Source: an uncultured Schlesneria sp. (GTDB lineage Bacteria; Planctomycetota; Planctomycetia; Planctomycetales; Planctomycetaceae). From it: a stretch of DNA of 64,000 nt. Shown one piece after another: positions 38,901 to 45,364 of the stretch (positions within the stretch are counted from its first letter, which is position 1; every line of letters begins with the position of its first letter). Location of the stretch: NCBI GenBank assembly GCA_903899985.1, contig CAIULL010000139.1, forward strand, positions 1 to 64,000. Reading direction: 5' to 3'. The position numbers and the translations under genes are program-made. The notes beneath the pieces are model-generated. The model did no database searches, was not told the origin of the DNA, and was given only the letters and a program-made list of their open reading frames with translations.

Positions 38901-41900
38901 GGGCCTATGTGAACACGACTCCCCTGACGGAAACGAAGGGGGCTGGTTCAGATCAACTGAGCGTTGTCGTTCCATCAACGGCCAACTTGACGGGGGCGTT
39001 TAGTCCGACCAGTGATCAATCCTGGTTGACAATTGGCTCGGTGACCAACGGAGTTGTGAACTTCAACTTCAGTGCGAATCCGGGTATTTCGCGAACCGCC
39101 AATATTACGGTGCTCGGTCAGACGATCCCGGTGACACAAGCGGGCTCAAAGCTGGCGATTCTCGGGACGACATCATTAGTGGAAGGCCCTGCTGCCGGCA
39201 GCGATTCGGATGCGTTCGTCGCGTCAGGGGCCTGGACCGCCTCAACCACAGCCCCATGGATCACACTGAACACCACCAGCGGGACGGGGAATGGCTCAGT
39301 CAATTTCAGCTTCTCGGCGGATGCAGGAGCGACACGAACGGGGACAGTGACGATCGCCGGACAGACGCTGACGGTCACGCAGGCGGGAGCGGGCTACGTC
39401 GCGGCAGGTTCGGCGGCTGTGATTACGGGATTGAGCGGTCCCTATGGCGTCGCGGCGGACGTTTCCGGGAACGTCTATGCCTCTGATTCGGGTCACAATG
39501 CGATTAAGGAATGGCAGGCATCGACAGGGACGGTCAAAACACTCGTCTCGTCAGGATTGAATAATCCCTTTGAACTGGCCGTCGACAATTCAGGGAACGT
39601 CTACATTGCCGACCAGTCCAACAATGCGATTAAAGAATGGAACGCCGCAACGGGGACGGTCACGACGCTGGTCTCCACTGGATTGAACTATCCAGATGGC
39701 GTCGCTGTGGACGGTTCGGGGAACGTCTTCATCGCCGATTCCGGCAACGGTGCACTTAAGGAATGGCACGTCTCGACAGGGACCGTCACCACACTCGCTG
39801 TAGGATTACATCCTGTCGGAGTGGCGGTAGACAGTTTCGGGAACGTCTACATCGCCGACGGTGGCAATAACGTGGTGAAGGAATGGAATGCCGCGACGAA
39901 GACAGTCACGACGCTCGTCACCGGATTGAACAATCCATGGGGCGTGGCGGTGGACGGTTCGGGGAACCTCTACATCGCCGATGGCGGTAACGTGTTGGTT
40001 AAGGAATGGCAGGCCGCGACGGGAACGGTCATCACACTCCCGTTTGCAGGATTGGCCGGTCCCTCGAACGTGGCGGTCGACAGTTCGGGCAATGTCTATA
40101 CCTCCGATTGGGGCAACAACGCGATCGAGGAATTGCCTCGGGCCTATGTGAACACGACTCCCGTAACGGAAGCAAGCGGGGCTGGTACGGATCAACTGAG
40201 CGTTGTCGTTCCATCAACGGCCCTCCTGACGGGGGCGTTTACTCCCACCAGTGACCAAAGCTGGTTGACCATCGGCTCGGTGGCAAACGGAGTTGTGAAC
40301 TTCAACTTTAGCGTGAATCCGACAAGCGGGGCTGCGCGTACGGCGCATATTAATTTGCTGGGCCAGATAATCACCGTGACCCAGACATCAACACCGATCG
40401 TGACAACACCCACCATCGCCGCTATTGCCAACACATCAGTAGTACTGGGCGGTAATGTTACCAATGACGGCGGACAGGGGATCACAGAACGAGGCGTGCT
40501 TTATGCGCTGACGAGCGTCAATCCGAATCCGACACTCGGTGGTACGGGCGTCGTAAAAGTGACCGCAACTGGCACAACGGGTGCCTTCACCGTGACGGCA
40601 TCGACACTGACCCAGGGAGCCGTCTACTCCTTCGTCGCTTATGCCACCAATAGTAACGGTACCACCTACTCGCCGTTGGGTGCCACGTTTGCTCCAGGGA
40701 CTGTCAATGTCACCGGTGTGTACGATCCCTCGTCCAATCCTATTGCAGCGGGAGCGACATTAACGGCTTCGCCAAATAGTTTGTCAGCGTCGTTCTCCGA
40801 AAACATGAACTCCGTCACGGGCGGGGCCAATAGTGTCACGAACCCAGCGAACTGGCTGCTGTTCCGGTATGGCGTTGATTTCTCGAACCTGATCACAGGG
40901 ATCACATTCACTCAGACCCCAACCAGCCTGCAATACCTTGCGACCCTTTCGTTTGCTACCCCATTGAATCAAGGGGGGTATCAACTGATCGCCCGCCAGA
41001 CGATGCAGGACATCACCGGTCGATCGTTGAGTGGTTCTTCTGGAACCTCGGCTAACGATTTCCGCCTGAATTTCTATGTCGCTCAAAAGGTCGGCGTGAC
41101 AACTGACGTTGCCCCATACCTCTACAACATCGAACCATCCATACTGAATGTCACCGCAACACAAACGGTACCGATTTCGACGTCGCTTTATGTCTATGAC
41201 GCCGACAGCAACAACTGGACTTCTGCCACCGTGCAGATTGGTATTAACTATCAGAGCGGCGAAGACGTCCTCGGCTTTACGAATACCGCCACGCCAAATA
41301 TCACCGCATCCTGGAACGCCGCGACGGGAACATTGACGCTTAGCGGGACCGATACGGTTTCCAATTACCGGACCGCCCTGCATAACGTGACATACACGGA
41401 CACAAGCGCCACACCCAACACGGCGTTGACTCGGGCGATCTATTTCCAGGCCAACGACGGCATGTTACTCAGTAACGTACAGACCCGTGATGTGACGGTG
41501 ATGGCGTCCAGCGTACCCGCCGTCCTGTCGGGAGTCAGCGGCACGGGAACATACTTCCAGGGCTATCCGGCGATTGCCCTGGCGCAGTACCTGGTGATTA
41601 CTGATCCGAACGTGGTCAATCTCTCCAGCGCAACCGTCACCTTTACAAATTGGCAGGGAGAAGACCGGCTCGACTTCAATAACATCTTCGCTGATCAGCA
41701 CACATTCACCCAGGACCTGGTCGCTCACACGGCGACGTTTACGATTATGGGATCGGACCTGGTTGACCATTACCAGACCCTGTTGCGATCGGTGATTTAC
41801 TGGGATGTCAGCGGAGCCCCCACGACGTCGGCTCGCGTTGCCAGTTTCTCGGTCACCGACGGATTTTCGACCAGCAATATTGTCACCCGCAATACGCTTG

Positions 41901-42733
41901 TGTCGGCCGTCAATCAAGCACCAACGCTGACATCAATCGAATCAACGCCGCTCTTCTGCAAGGCAAATGATCCAGCCTATCCCGCTCAGCCGATCTCAAA
42001 CACGCTTCTGGTTGGCGACCCTGACAGCAACAACCTGACCAAGGCGACGGTGCAGATCACATCAGGTTACGAGAACGATGCAAACGGCACAGACGTATTA
42101 GCCTTCACAAATCAACTCGGAATCACTGGCTCATTTAACGCCGCGACAGGAACACTGACCCTGACAGGGACAAGTTCGGTCAGCAATTACCGGACGGCGC
42201 TCCGATCGGTCACATTCGGGACGTCTGGAGCAGCCCCCAGCACGGCGACGCGAACCCTGACAATCTACGCCACCGACGACTACTCGCCGACTCCGGCCAC
42301 CAGCCTGTCGGCGACTCGGACCGTCACGATCCAGACGACAAATCTGCCTCCCGCCTTGTCCAATATTCCGAACGCACCACTCGCGTACGTTCGAAACGCG
42401 ACTGCAACGGCGATCGCACCGGGCGCCGTGATCTACGATCCCGACAGCATCAACATGGCCAGTGCCACGATTCAGATCACCGGCAACTATCAAACGGGTC
42501 TGGATGTTCTGGCAGCAACGGTTGTTTCGGGAATCACCCAGAGCTTCAACGCCACGACAGGAACGTTGACGTTATCGGGCATTTCCTCACTGGCCAATTA
42601 CCAGACCGTGCTTCAATCAGTCACGTTCTTTACAACGAGCACCGCGAACACGTTAACGCGTTCGATCAGCCTGACACTGAACGACGGTTTGGCGAATAGT
42701 TCAACGGTCTCACGTGGCGTGACGTTGAGTTGA
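29975..42733 (+). CDS. Giant secreted BACON/NHL-propeller protein with LEPR-like N-terminus
   Basis: A 4252-residue protein in one uninterrupted frame. Residues 1-58 are a basic, hydrophobic leader ending in LEDRVLLS (51-58), the planctomycete LEPR-XLL-type motif found at the start of giant surface proteins. Residues about 60-3470 are seven modules. Each module has a BACON domain (LGTTSLVEGPSAGSDSD, then W-T-A-S...WITLNTTSGTGNG, ending LTVTQAG) and NHL-type repeats of about 44 residues (GVAVDGSGNVYIADTGNNAI-KEW). Each closes with a second BACON-like sandwich (TDQLSVVVPSTANLTG, SDQSWLTIGS, IAVTQ). Residues about 3470-3700 hold a fibronectin/Ig-like stretch. Residues about 3715-4252 are four cadherin-like repeats. 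No C-terminal anchor is visible. ATG 29975 is the only sensible start. Probably exported to the cell surface as a binding or adhesion protein (inference). Confidence 0.9.
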   Translation: MILGHWLARLKSILLSGSRSGGILGTSRTPISQRRRSQNRRSSRIALIQPLEDRVLLSTLGTTSLVEAPTAGSDSDIVIASGAWTASTNSSWITLNTTSGTGNGSVNFSFTADTGATRSDTVTIAGQTLTVTQAGTGYVVAGPTNLVTSGLYLPKSVAVDSSGNVYIASSVIQEWNAATGALTTLVNTGLNNPSGVAVDSSGNVYFTDSGNNAIKEWHAATGTVTTLVSTGLKGPWGVAVDGSGNVYFADTTNNAIDEWKPTTGLVTTLVSTGLYAPTGVAVDVAGNVYFDDAGHNAVKEWSAATSTVTTLISSNLNSPEGVAVDGSGNVYIADTNDRAIREWNVATGVMTTLISSIPYGLNYPEGVALDGAGNVYIADTDNSRITELPRSYVNTTAKSETNGAGTDQLSVVVPSTANLTGLFAPTSDQSWLTIGSVANGVVNFNFNANPSGSVARTANIRLQNQLIAVTQAAGPATLGTTSIVEGPSGGSDSDFIIYGGAWTASTTASWITLNTTSGTGSGSVNFSFAANTGATRVGTVTIAGQTLTVTQAGAGYVTAGPTTLVTAGLNGPAGVAVDSAGNIYFADTGNNAIKEWHAATATTTTLVSAGLKGPNGVAVDGSGNVFIADSGNNAIKEWHLSTGTVTTIDSAGSPALAVDGFGNVYYYVSNGINEWIAATGTVRTLIFTYGYSVPQGLAVDGLGNGYFVDTNSKAIEEWNATTFRITTLGTVAGLNGPQEVAIDGSGNFYIADQNNNAIKERQATTGTVTSLIPTGLSNPAGVAVDASGNVYIADTGNNQIKELPRAYVNTAPVTETSAAGTDQLSVVVPSTASLTGVFAPTSDQSWLTFGSVAGGVVNFNFSANATGASRTANVTLLGQTIAVTQTTLPPAALGTTSLVEAPSAGSDSDLVITSGAWTASTTTPWITLNTASGTGNGALNFSFAANPGATRSGTVRISGNTLTVTQAGVGYVAAGPTTLVSAALASPSDVAVDGAGNVFIADHNNNAIKEWHVATGSVTTLVSSGLNFPTGVALDSYGNVYIADTANNAIKELSAATGTVTTLVSTGLSAPERVAVDGSGNIYIADTGDKAIKEWNAATGLVTLVSTGLSSPRGIALDSSGNVYFSDTGNNAIKEWNAISKTVTTLVSTGLSAPIGISVDGSGNVYIADSNNRAIKEWNATNLSVTTLNTGAPIVPAGVTVSSAGNVYIADRGINSVKELVTSSGAVNTLVISTLAFPNGAAVDASGNVYLADIDNNAIKEWHASTGTVTTIISTGLNAPTGVAVDSSGNLDIADSGSGIQEWLVANGTFVPSGLVFTTPKGVAVDSSGNVYIADTIHSSIYEWSPTAKFTAQLGVTGLKNPDGVAVDSAGNVYVADTGNNAIKEWNPSTGVTTTLVSSGLSAPFGLAVDGSGNVYIADTGNNAIEEWNAATGTVTALLSSGLGGPHGVALDSAGNVYISNTNKSALQELPRAYVNTATKSETSGAGTDQLGVALSSTANLTGVLAPTSDQSWLTIGSVTNGGVNFSFSSNPGVTRTANISLLGQTVSVTQAGSTLATLGTTSLVEGPSAGSDSVTVLSAASWTASTTPPWIALNTTSGTGNGSVNFSFAANAGTTRTGTVTIAGQTLTVTQAAAGYVSAGLTTLAATGLATPEGLAVDGAGNVYIAETGSNRILEFHVATGTVTPLITGGFNSPTGVAVDSAGNVYVCDNSTLQEWHVATGTVTTLVSTGLGQPSSVAVDSSGNVYIADTNNNAIKEWQASTGTVITLVASGLNSPSGLAVDSFGNIYIADYFNKAIKEWQPATSTLTTLVSSGLIAPATVAVDGSGNVYISDNNVPKSTVKEWQPATSTLTTLVSAGLNGPGGVAVDGAGNVFIADEISGAFKELPREYLNTAPKSEKGGAGTDQLSVVVPSTATLIGALAPTSDQSWLTIGTVANGIVNFSFTTNAGAARTAHITLLGQTIAVTQSSLPPATLGTTSLVEAPAAGSDSDMVEFGGPWTASTNASWITVNTTSGTGNGAVNFSFAANPGATRTGTVTIAGQTLTVTQAGAGYVAATPTTLVPAVLADPSGVAVDSSGNVYFADFYHQSIKEWHAATATVTTLVSTGLKNPQGVAVDSSGNVYIADTGHKAIKEWNAATGTVTTLVSTGLNLPNGVAVDTAGNVYIADTFNNAIKVWSPGTGTVTTLVSTGLSNPHSVAVDAAGNVYIADTGNNAIEEWHTGTGTVTTLVATGLNNPDGVAVDSSANVYIADTGNNAIKEWHVATGTVSTVVTIPVPAGLGGPNGLALDASGNVYISNPATNMITEWQKSSGTVKTIVSSVLNFPNGVATDTSGNVYIADTNNNAIKEWNAATGAVTTLVSTGLNLPDGVAVDGSGNVYIADTNNNAIKEWHTGSGTVTTLVSTGLSQPHGVAVDSAGNVYIADYGNNAIEEWTVATGTVTTLVATGLSHPGGVALDGAGNVYIADSNHNAIEEWNAATLTVTTLVSTGLLTPYGLAVDGSGNVYIADTNNNAIKEWNAATGTVTTLVTAGLQAPYGVAVDGSGNVFIADTVNSDLIELPRAYVNTTPLTETSAAGSDQLSVVIPSTANLTGVFAPTSDQSWLTFGSVTNGVVNFNFSANPIGSAQRTAHITLLGQTIAVTQPAVPVALGTTSLVEGPSAGGDSDNVVTTGAWTASTTTPWITLNTTSGTGNGSVNFSFSSDAGVTRTGTVTIAGQTLTVTQAGAGYVAAGSATLFTGLSGPYGVAADASGNVYVSDSGHNAIKEWQVSTGTVKTLVSTGLNNPFELAVDSSGNVYIADQSNNAIKEWNAATGTVTTLVSTGLSGPDGVAVDSLGNVYIADSLNGALKEWHVATQTVTTLAAGLHPVGVAVDSFGNVYIADGGNNVVKEWHVATGTVTTLVTGLNDPFGVAVDGSGNVYIADTNNVLVKEWQAATGTVITLPFAGLTGPTNVAVDGSGNVYTSDWGDNAILELPRAYVNTTPLTETKGAGSDQLSVVVPSTANLTGAFSPTSDQSWLTIGSVTNGVVNFNFSANPGISRTANITVLGQTIPVTQAGSKLAILGTTSLVEGPAAGSDSDAFVASGAWTASTTAPWITLNTTSGTGNGSVNFSFSADAGATRTGTVTIAGQTLTVTQAGAGYVAAGSAAVITGLSGPYGVAADVSGNVYASDSGHNAIKEWQASTGTVKTLVSSGLNNPFELAVDNSGNVYIADQSNNAIKEWNAATGTVTTLVSTGLNYPDGVAVDGSGNVFIADSGNGALKEWHVSTGTVTTLAVGLHPVGVAVDSFGNVYIADGGNNVVKEWNAATKTVTTLVTGLNNPWGVAVDGSGNLYIADGGNVLVKEWQAATGTVITLPFAGLAGPSNVAVDSSGNVYTSDWGNNAIEELPRAYVNTTPVTEASGAGTDQLSVVVPSTALLTGAFTPTSDQSWLTIGSVANGVVNFNFSVNPTSGAARTAHINLLGQIITVTQTSTPIVTTPTIAAIANTSVVLGGNVTNDGGQGITERGVLYALTSVNPNPTLGGTGVVKVTATGTTGAFTVTASTLTQGAVYSFVAYATNSNGTTYSPLGATFAPGTVNVTGVYDPSSNPIAAGATLTASPNSLSASFSENMNSVTGGANSVTNPANWLLFRYGVDFSNLITGITFTQTPTSLQYLATLSFATPLNQGGYQLIARQTMQDITGRSLSGSSGTSANDFRLNFYVAQKVGVTTDVAPYLYNIEPSILNVTATQTVPISTSLYVYDADSNNWTSATVQIGINYQSGEDVLGFTNTATPNITASWNAATGTLTLSGTDTVSNYRTALHNVTYTDTSATPNTALTRAIYFQANDGMLLSNVQTRDVTVMASSVPAVLSGVSGTGTYFQGYPAIALAQYLVITDPNVVNLSSATVTFTNWQGEDRLDFNNIFADQHTFTQDLVAHTATFTIMGSDLVDHYQTLLRSVIYWDVSGAPTTSARVASFSVTDGFSTSNIVTRNTLVSAVNQAPTLTSIESTPLFCKANDPAYPAQPISNTLLVGDPDSNNLTKATVQITSGYENDANGTDVLAFTNQLGITGSFNAATGTLTLTGTSSVSNYRTALRSVTFGTSGAAPSTATRTLTIYATDDYSPTPATSLSATRTVTIQTTNLPPALSNIPNAPLAYVRNATATAIAPGAVIYDPDSINMASATIQITGNYQTGLDVLAATVVSGITQSFNATTGTLTLSGISSLANYQTVLQSVTFFTTSTANTLTRSISLTLNDGLANSSTVSRGVTLS
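30152..40389 (+). repeat. Seven BACON-propeller-BACON modules
   Basis: Modules begin at the LGTTS motif at 30152, 31406, 32651, 34649, 35900, 37922 and 39161. Lengths are about 1254, 1245, 1998, 1251, 2022, 1239 and 1229 bp. Counting the GVAVDxxGNVYxAD blades by eye gives 6, 6, 12, 6, 12, 6 and 6 NHL repeats, 54 in total. Modules three and five carry two propellers' worth of blades between one pair of BACON domains. Confidence 0.85.
37922..40389 (+). repeat. Recent tandem duplication: modules six and seven
   Basis: The two modules (37922-39160 and 39161-40389) match blade by blade, including unusual features absent elsewhere. These are the shortened fourth blade 'TLAxGLHPVGVAVDSFGNVY', the 'NNPFELAVDxSGNVYIADQS' blade and the 'PFAGLxGPxNVAVDxSGNVYTSDWG' last blade. 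The DNA of the BACON part is nearly identical. They are the youngest pair in the array. Confidence 0.8.
41117..42733 (+). repeat. Four cadherin-like C-terminal repeats
   Basis: Four units of about 130-140 residues begin near 41117, 41512, 41920 and 42346. Each has a 'YDxDSNNxxSATVQI' strand, a DVLxFTN-type segment, 'FNAATGTLTLxGTxSVSNYR' and a closing 'ALxSVTF' strand with a final domain-end 'TRxVTV'. The second unit is the most divergent. This pattern is common in bacterial surface proteins with calcium-binding cadherin-like domains. Confidence 0.7.
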
Positions 42734-42741
42734 AAGATTTG

Positions 42742-42853
42742 TCGCCCTTAACAGGGCTTGCACATCTTTCAGACATCAAACCCAGGGCGGCGCTTGGCGG
42801 CTATCGCCGCGTCGCTCTGCCCTGGGCTGATTTGTGTTGGCCTTTCAGGCCAG
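42742..42853 (+). repeat. REP-like three-hairpin element, copy 1
   Basis: Starts with the small stem GCCCTTAACAGGGC. About 28 variable bases follow. Next is the main stem CCCAGGGCGGCGC...GTCGCTCTGCCCTGGG, and last the stem TTGGCCTTTCAGGCCA. It begins nine bases after the stop codon of the giant gene. The 287 bp between it and copy 2 hold no gene I can recognise. Confidence 0.9.
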
Positions 42854-43140
42854 GATCGATGTCTGTCACCGATGTCGGAGACCGTTCTTTTTTGGGTGGT
42901 AAGAAGCGCGTCGGCCCACATCGACTATCCGACCGTTGACGACACCATGATGTCGTCAGGTATTCAACATACGGCCCATCTTGGCGCCGGATAATTTTCT
43001 CGACACACTTACAGCGTATTTTCGTTCTCCCATTTTCGCAACGGGTTAGGAAAGAACGTGTCGCCAAAGGTTTAATGAAGAGTATCACCAAAAGACCCAA
43101 CAAACGCCGTACACCAGGGGTTTCACCGTTTTCAGAATCT

Positions 43141-43252
43141 TCAGCCTGAAAGGCTTCAACATATCAGCCCAGGGCAGAGCGACGCGGCGACAGCCGCAAA
43201 GCGCCGCCCTGGGTAAGCAAGAAGAAACGCCTTCGCCCTGTTAAGGGCAACA
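43141..43252 (-). repeat. REP-like three-hairpin element, copy 2 (inverted)
   Basis: The same element on the opposite strand. In plus-strand order: GCCTGAAAGGC, then CCCAGGGCAGAGCGACGC...GGCGCCGCCCTGGG equivalents, then GCCCTGTTAAGGGC. It lies just upstream of the transposase gene and is inverted relative to copies 1 and 3, so the transposase is flanked by an inverted pair. Confidence 0.9.
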
Positions 43253-43302
43253 CAATTCCAAATCTGTCAATTCAAAAGAATTATTCAACGCAAGGACAAA
43301 AC

Positions 43303-43755
43303 ATGTCACAATCATTGGCCAAAAATATGTTGCATCTTGTCTACAGCACCAAACATCGAAATCCGTGGATACCGGCAGAAGTACGGAAACATCTCTATTC
43401 CTACCAATCGGGCATATTTGAAAATTTGGAAAGCCCCGCGCTGATCATCGGCGGGGTGGATGACCATGTTCACGCACTTTTTTCGTTGTCAAAAAACTAT
43501 GCTCTCTCCAAAATCGTTGAAGAGGTGAAAAAAGCAAGTTCCAAATGGATGAAGACGGAAGGGACCCACAACCAGGAATTCTATTGGCAGGGGGGCTACG
43601 CTGCATTTTCTGTCTCTCAATCCAACGTGGAACAAGTTAAGGAATACATCGCGAATCAGGAAGAACATCACCGAACGATGACGTTTCAGGATGAATTACG
43701 ACTTCTATTCAAACGTCACGAAGTCGAATTTGACGAACGATATGTGTGGGATTGA
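43303..43755 (+). CDS. tnpA: IS200/RAYT-type Y1 transposase
   Basis: A 150-residue HUH single-strand transposase of the Y1_Tnp family. The metal-binding HUH motif is His55-Val-His57 in GGVDDHVHALF. The catalytic tyrosine is Tyr115 in VKEYIANQEEHH, preceded by the family's WQGGYAAFSVSQS strand. The frame is intact with a Shine-Dalgarno (AAGGA, 7 nt before ATG 43303), so it may be active. There is no TnpB/accessory gene. It sits between two inverted copies of a palindromic element, the arrangement of REP-associated tyrosine transposases (RAYTs), which act on REP hairpins as single-stranded substrates. Sequence alone does not separate IS200 from RAYT; the flanks argue for the latter. Confidence 0.88.
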   Translation: MSQSLAKNMLHLVYSTKHRNPWIPAEVRKHLYSYQSGIFENLESPALIIGGVDDHVHALFSLSKNYALSKIVEEVKKASSKWMKTEGTHNQEFYWQGGYAAFSVSQSNVEQVKEYIANQEEHHRTMTFQDELRLLFKRHEVEFDERYVWD

Positions 43756-43787
43756 AAAATCGATTCGGCGACGTTGCAGCAGAATGT

Positions 43788-43900
43788 ATCGCCCTTAACA
43801 GGGCTGGCACACTTGAAAACGCGTGACCCAGGGCGACGCTATGCGGCTATCGCCGCGTCGCTCTGCCCTGGGCTATTTTGTATTGGCCTTTCAGGCCAAT
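43788..43900 (+). repeat. REP-like three-hairpin element, copy 3
   Basis: Same order and orientation as copy 1: GCCCTTAACAGGGC, CCCAGGGCGACGC...GCGTCGCTCTGCCCTGGG and TTGGCCTTTCAGGCCAA. It begins about 30 bp after the transposase stop. The following 225 bp up to the PIN gene show no gene; they include the promoter side of that gene. Confidence 0.9.
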
Positions 43901-44125
43901 TCCCGAATCCAAGTCACGACGTATTCGGGTGATAAAAATCGTTCCCAAGTGACACACTGCGTTTCCTTCGACCCGACGGACCCATGACGTAGCGAGGCAG
44001 CAATGCGCCTCGTATAGTTGCGATAGTATACGCTTCCGCAAGAACGTGACACGAAACCTTTGTCGCCGAGTCAAAATCGGCAGCATCCGCACGTCTAAAC
44101 GAGTCCGTACACCGAGAAAGTCGCC

Positions 44126-45220
44126 ATGACCTACGCATTCGTCGATACGAATATCTTTATTAGAATTGCAACTCAAGGGCGTCCTGGATGCGAGCCTAAT
44201 CATTTCAACGATCTTCAGACATTGGTTACGGGCGATGAGTTCCAGTTGATTCTTCCCGAAGTTGTGTCCCTCGAGGTGGAAAAAGGACTTGGAACCTTAC
44301 CAAAATTGGTAGAGTCCGCTTGCGACAAGCTTAGTGAAGCGGTGAGCAAGGCAACGCAAGATACATGGAGCGAAATAGACTCGTTAAAAGTCGATGTCCT
44401 GAGCCGTATTAATAAGCTCAAACAATCAAGGATCAAACAATGCCTAGAAATGTCAACCCAAATCAAAACCTTCTTAAAGTCAAACGTAATTATGAACATT
44501 CCGCTCACGCCGGAAATTCTCGTTGCAGCAAAACGCCGGCTTATTGTTGGTAAGATGCCCAATAGCAGGAAGTCGTCAGATCAGGATGCTCTGATCATTG
44601 AATCACTCGTGTCCTATTTCAGAACCGGCAGCCGCGATTCTGTGAATGGGCTCTTGTTCTGCACGGAAAACACAAGCGATTTTGCGATTGAAGTAAAAGG
44701 CAGTGGCCTTGAAAGGCGTTTTGTTCTCGACCCAAAAATTCAAGCTGACCTGCCTTCGACTCGATTCTCGACGGATCTTGCGTCAATGTTAACTGTAGTA
44801 CGCGGATTCGAAGACCTCCCAGCGCCGTCAGGTGCCGAAATCGAACATGCGAAGAACATGCGGGATTTGCACGACATAGACGATGAAGAATTCGGCATTT
44901 TCCACGAACTACTTACGGAAACCGTTAACAAAGAGAGTGTGAAGCAGTTTGAAGAAAAGTTATTACCTTCGATTCCAGATGAAATCCGCAATGTGCGTCG
45001 TCGGCTATCCCAAACGATTCGAGAACTCCTGATGGCATGTCGACAATGCCGGTCATGGAGTGATCGAAGTGAGGGCAAATTGATGCAATGGATCGAGTAC
45101 GTTGACGAGAAGATGATCCCATACACATCGCTCCCCAAGATGATTCGGATCAAGAATAGTCTTGAGAGTTTTTTGGAAATTCATAAAGAAATGAGCCGCG
45201 AACTGGAAGAGACCATGTAA
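44126..45220 (+). CDS. PIN-domain nuclease-like protein (DUF4935/PIN_8 type)
   Basis: A 364-residue protein with an N-terminal PIN-like fold. FVDTNIFIRIA gives the first acidic residue (Asp7), LPEVVSLEVEKG the conserved Glu, KSSDQDALIIESLVSYF the third acidic cluster and FCTENTSDFA the fourth. Between them lies a long helical insertion (about residues 65-115). The C-terminal half (about 225-364) is Glu/Lys/Arg-rich, helical and unrecognised. PIN enzymes are Mg-dependent ribonucleases, often toxins. No antitoxin-sized gene precedes or follows it. Base composition looks more AT-rich than its neighbours, and it sits beside the transposase, so horizontal gain is plausible. The start is ATG 44126. 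Confidence 0.75.
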   Translation: MTYAFVDTNIFIRIATQGRPGCEPNHFNDLQTLVTGDEFQLILPEVVSLEVEKGLGTLPKLVESACDKLSEAVSKATQDTWSEIDSLKVDVLSRINKLKQSRIKQCLEMSTQIKTFLKSNVIMNIPLTPEILVAAKRRLIVGKMPNSRKSSDQDALIIESLVSYFRTGSRDSVNGLLFCTENTSDFAIEVKGSGLERRFVLDPKIQADLPSTRFSTDLASMLTVVRGFEDLPAPSGAEIEHAKNMRDLHDIDDEEFGIFHELLTETVNKESVKQFEEKLLPSIPDEIRNVRRRLSQTIRELLMACRQCRSWSDRSEGKLMQWIEYVDEKMIPYTSLPKMIRIKNSLESFLEIHKEMSRELEETM

Positions 45221-45364
45221 CGATTGTTTCGGTTTGAAGACGCTCGCCTTCGGCAATCATCACGCGATTCCCGGCGACTTCAAAGCGACGACCTCAATCA
45301 TCACATCCAAAGTGTCACCAACCAAATGCTCCGATGGCCGTTGAGAATTATTGATGTTATCACC

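Noticed and set aside
30152-40389. Possible CRISPR or satellite DNA because of regular repeats of about 132 bp
   Set aside because: The repeats keep one reading frame through 4252 codons and encode blade motifs, so they are protein repeats.
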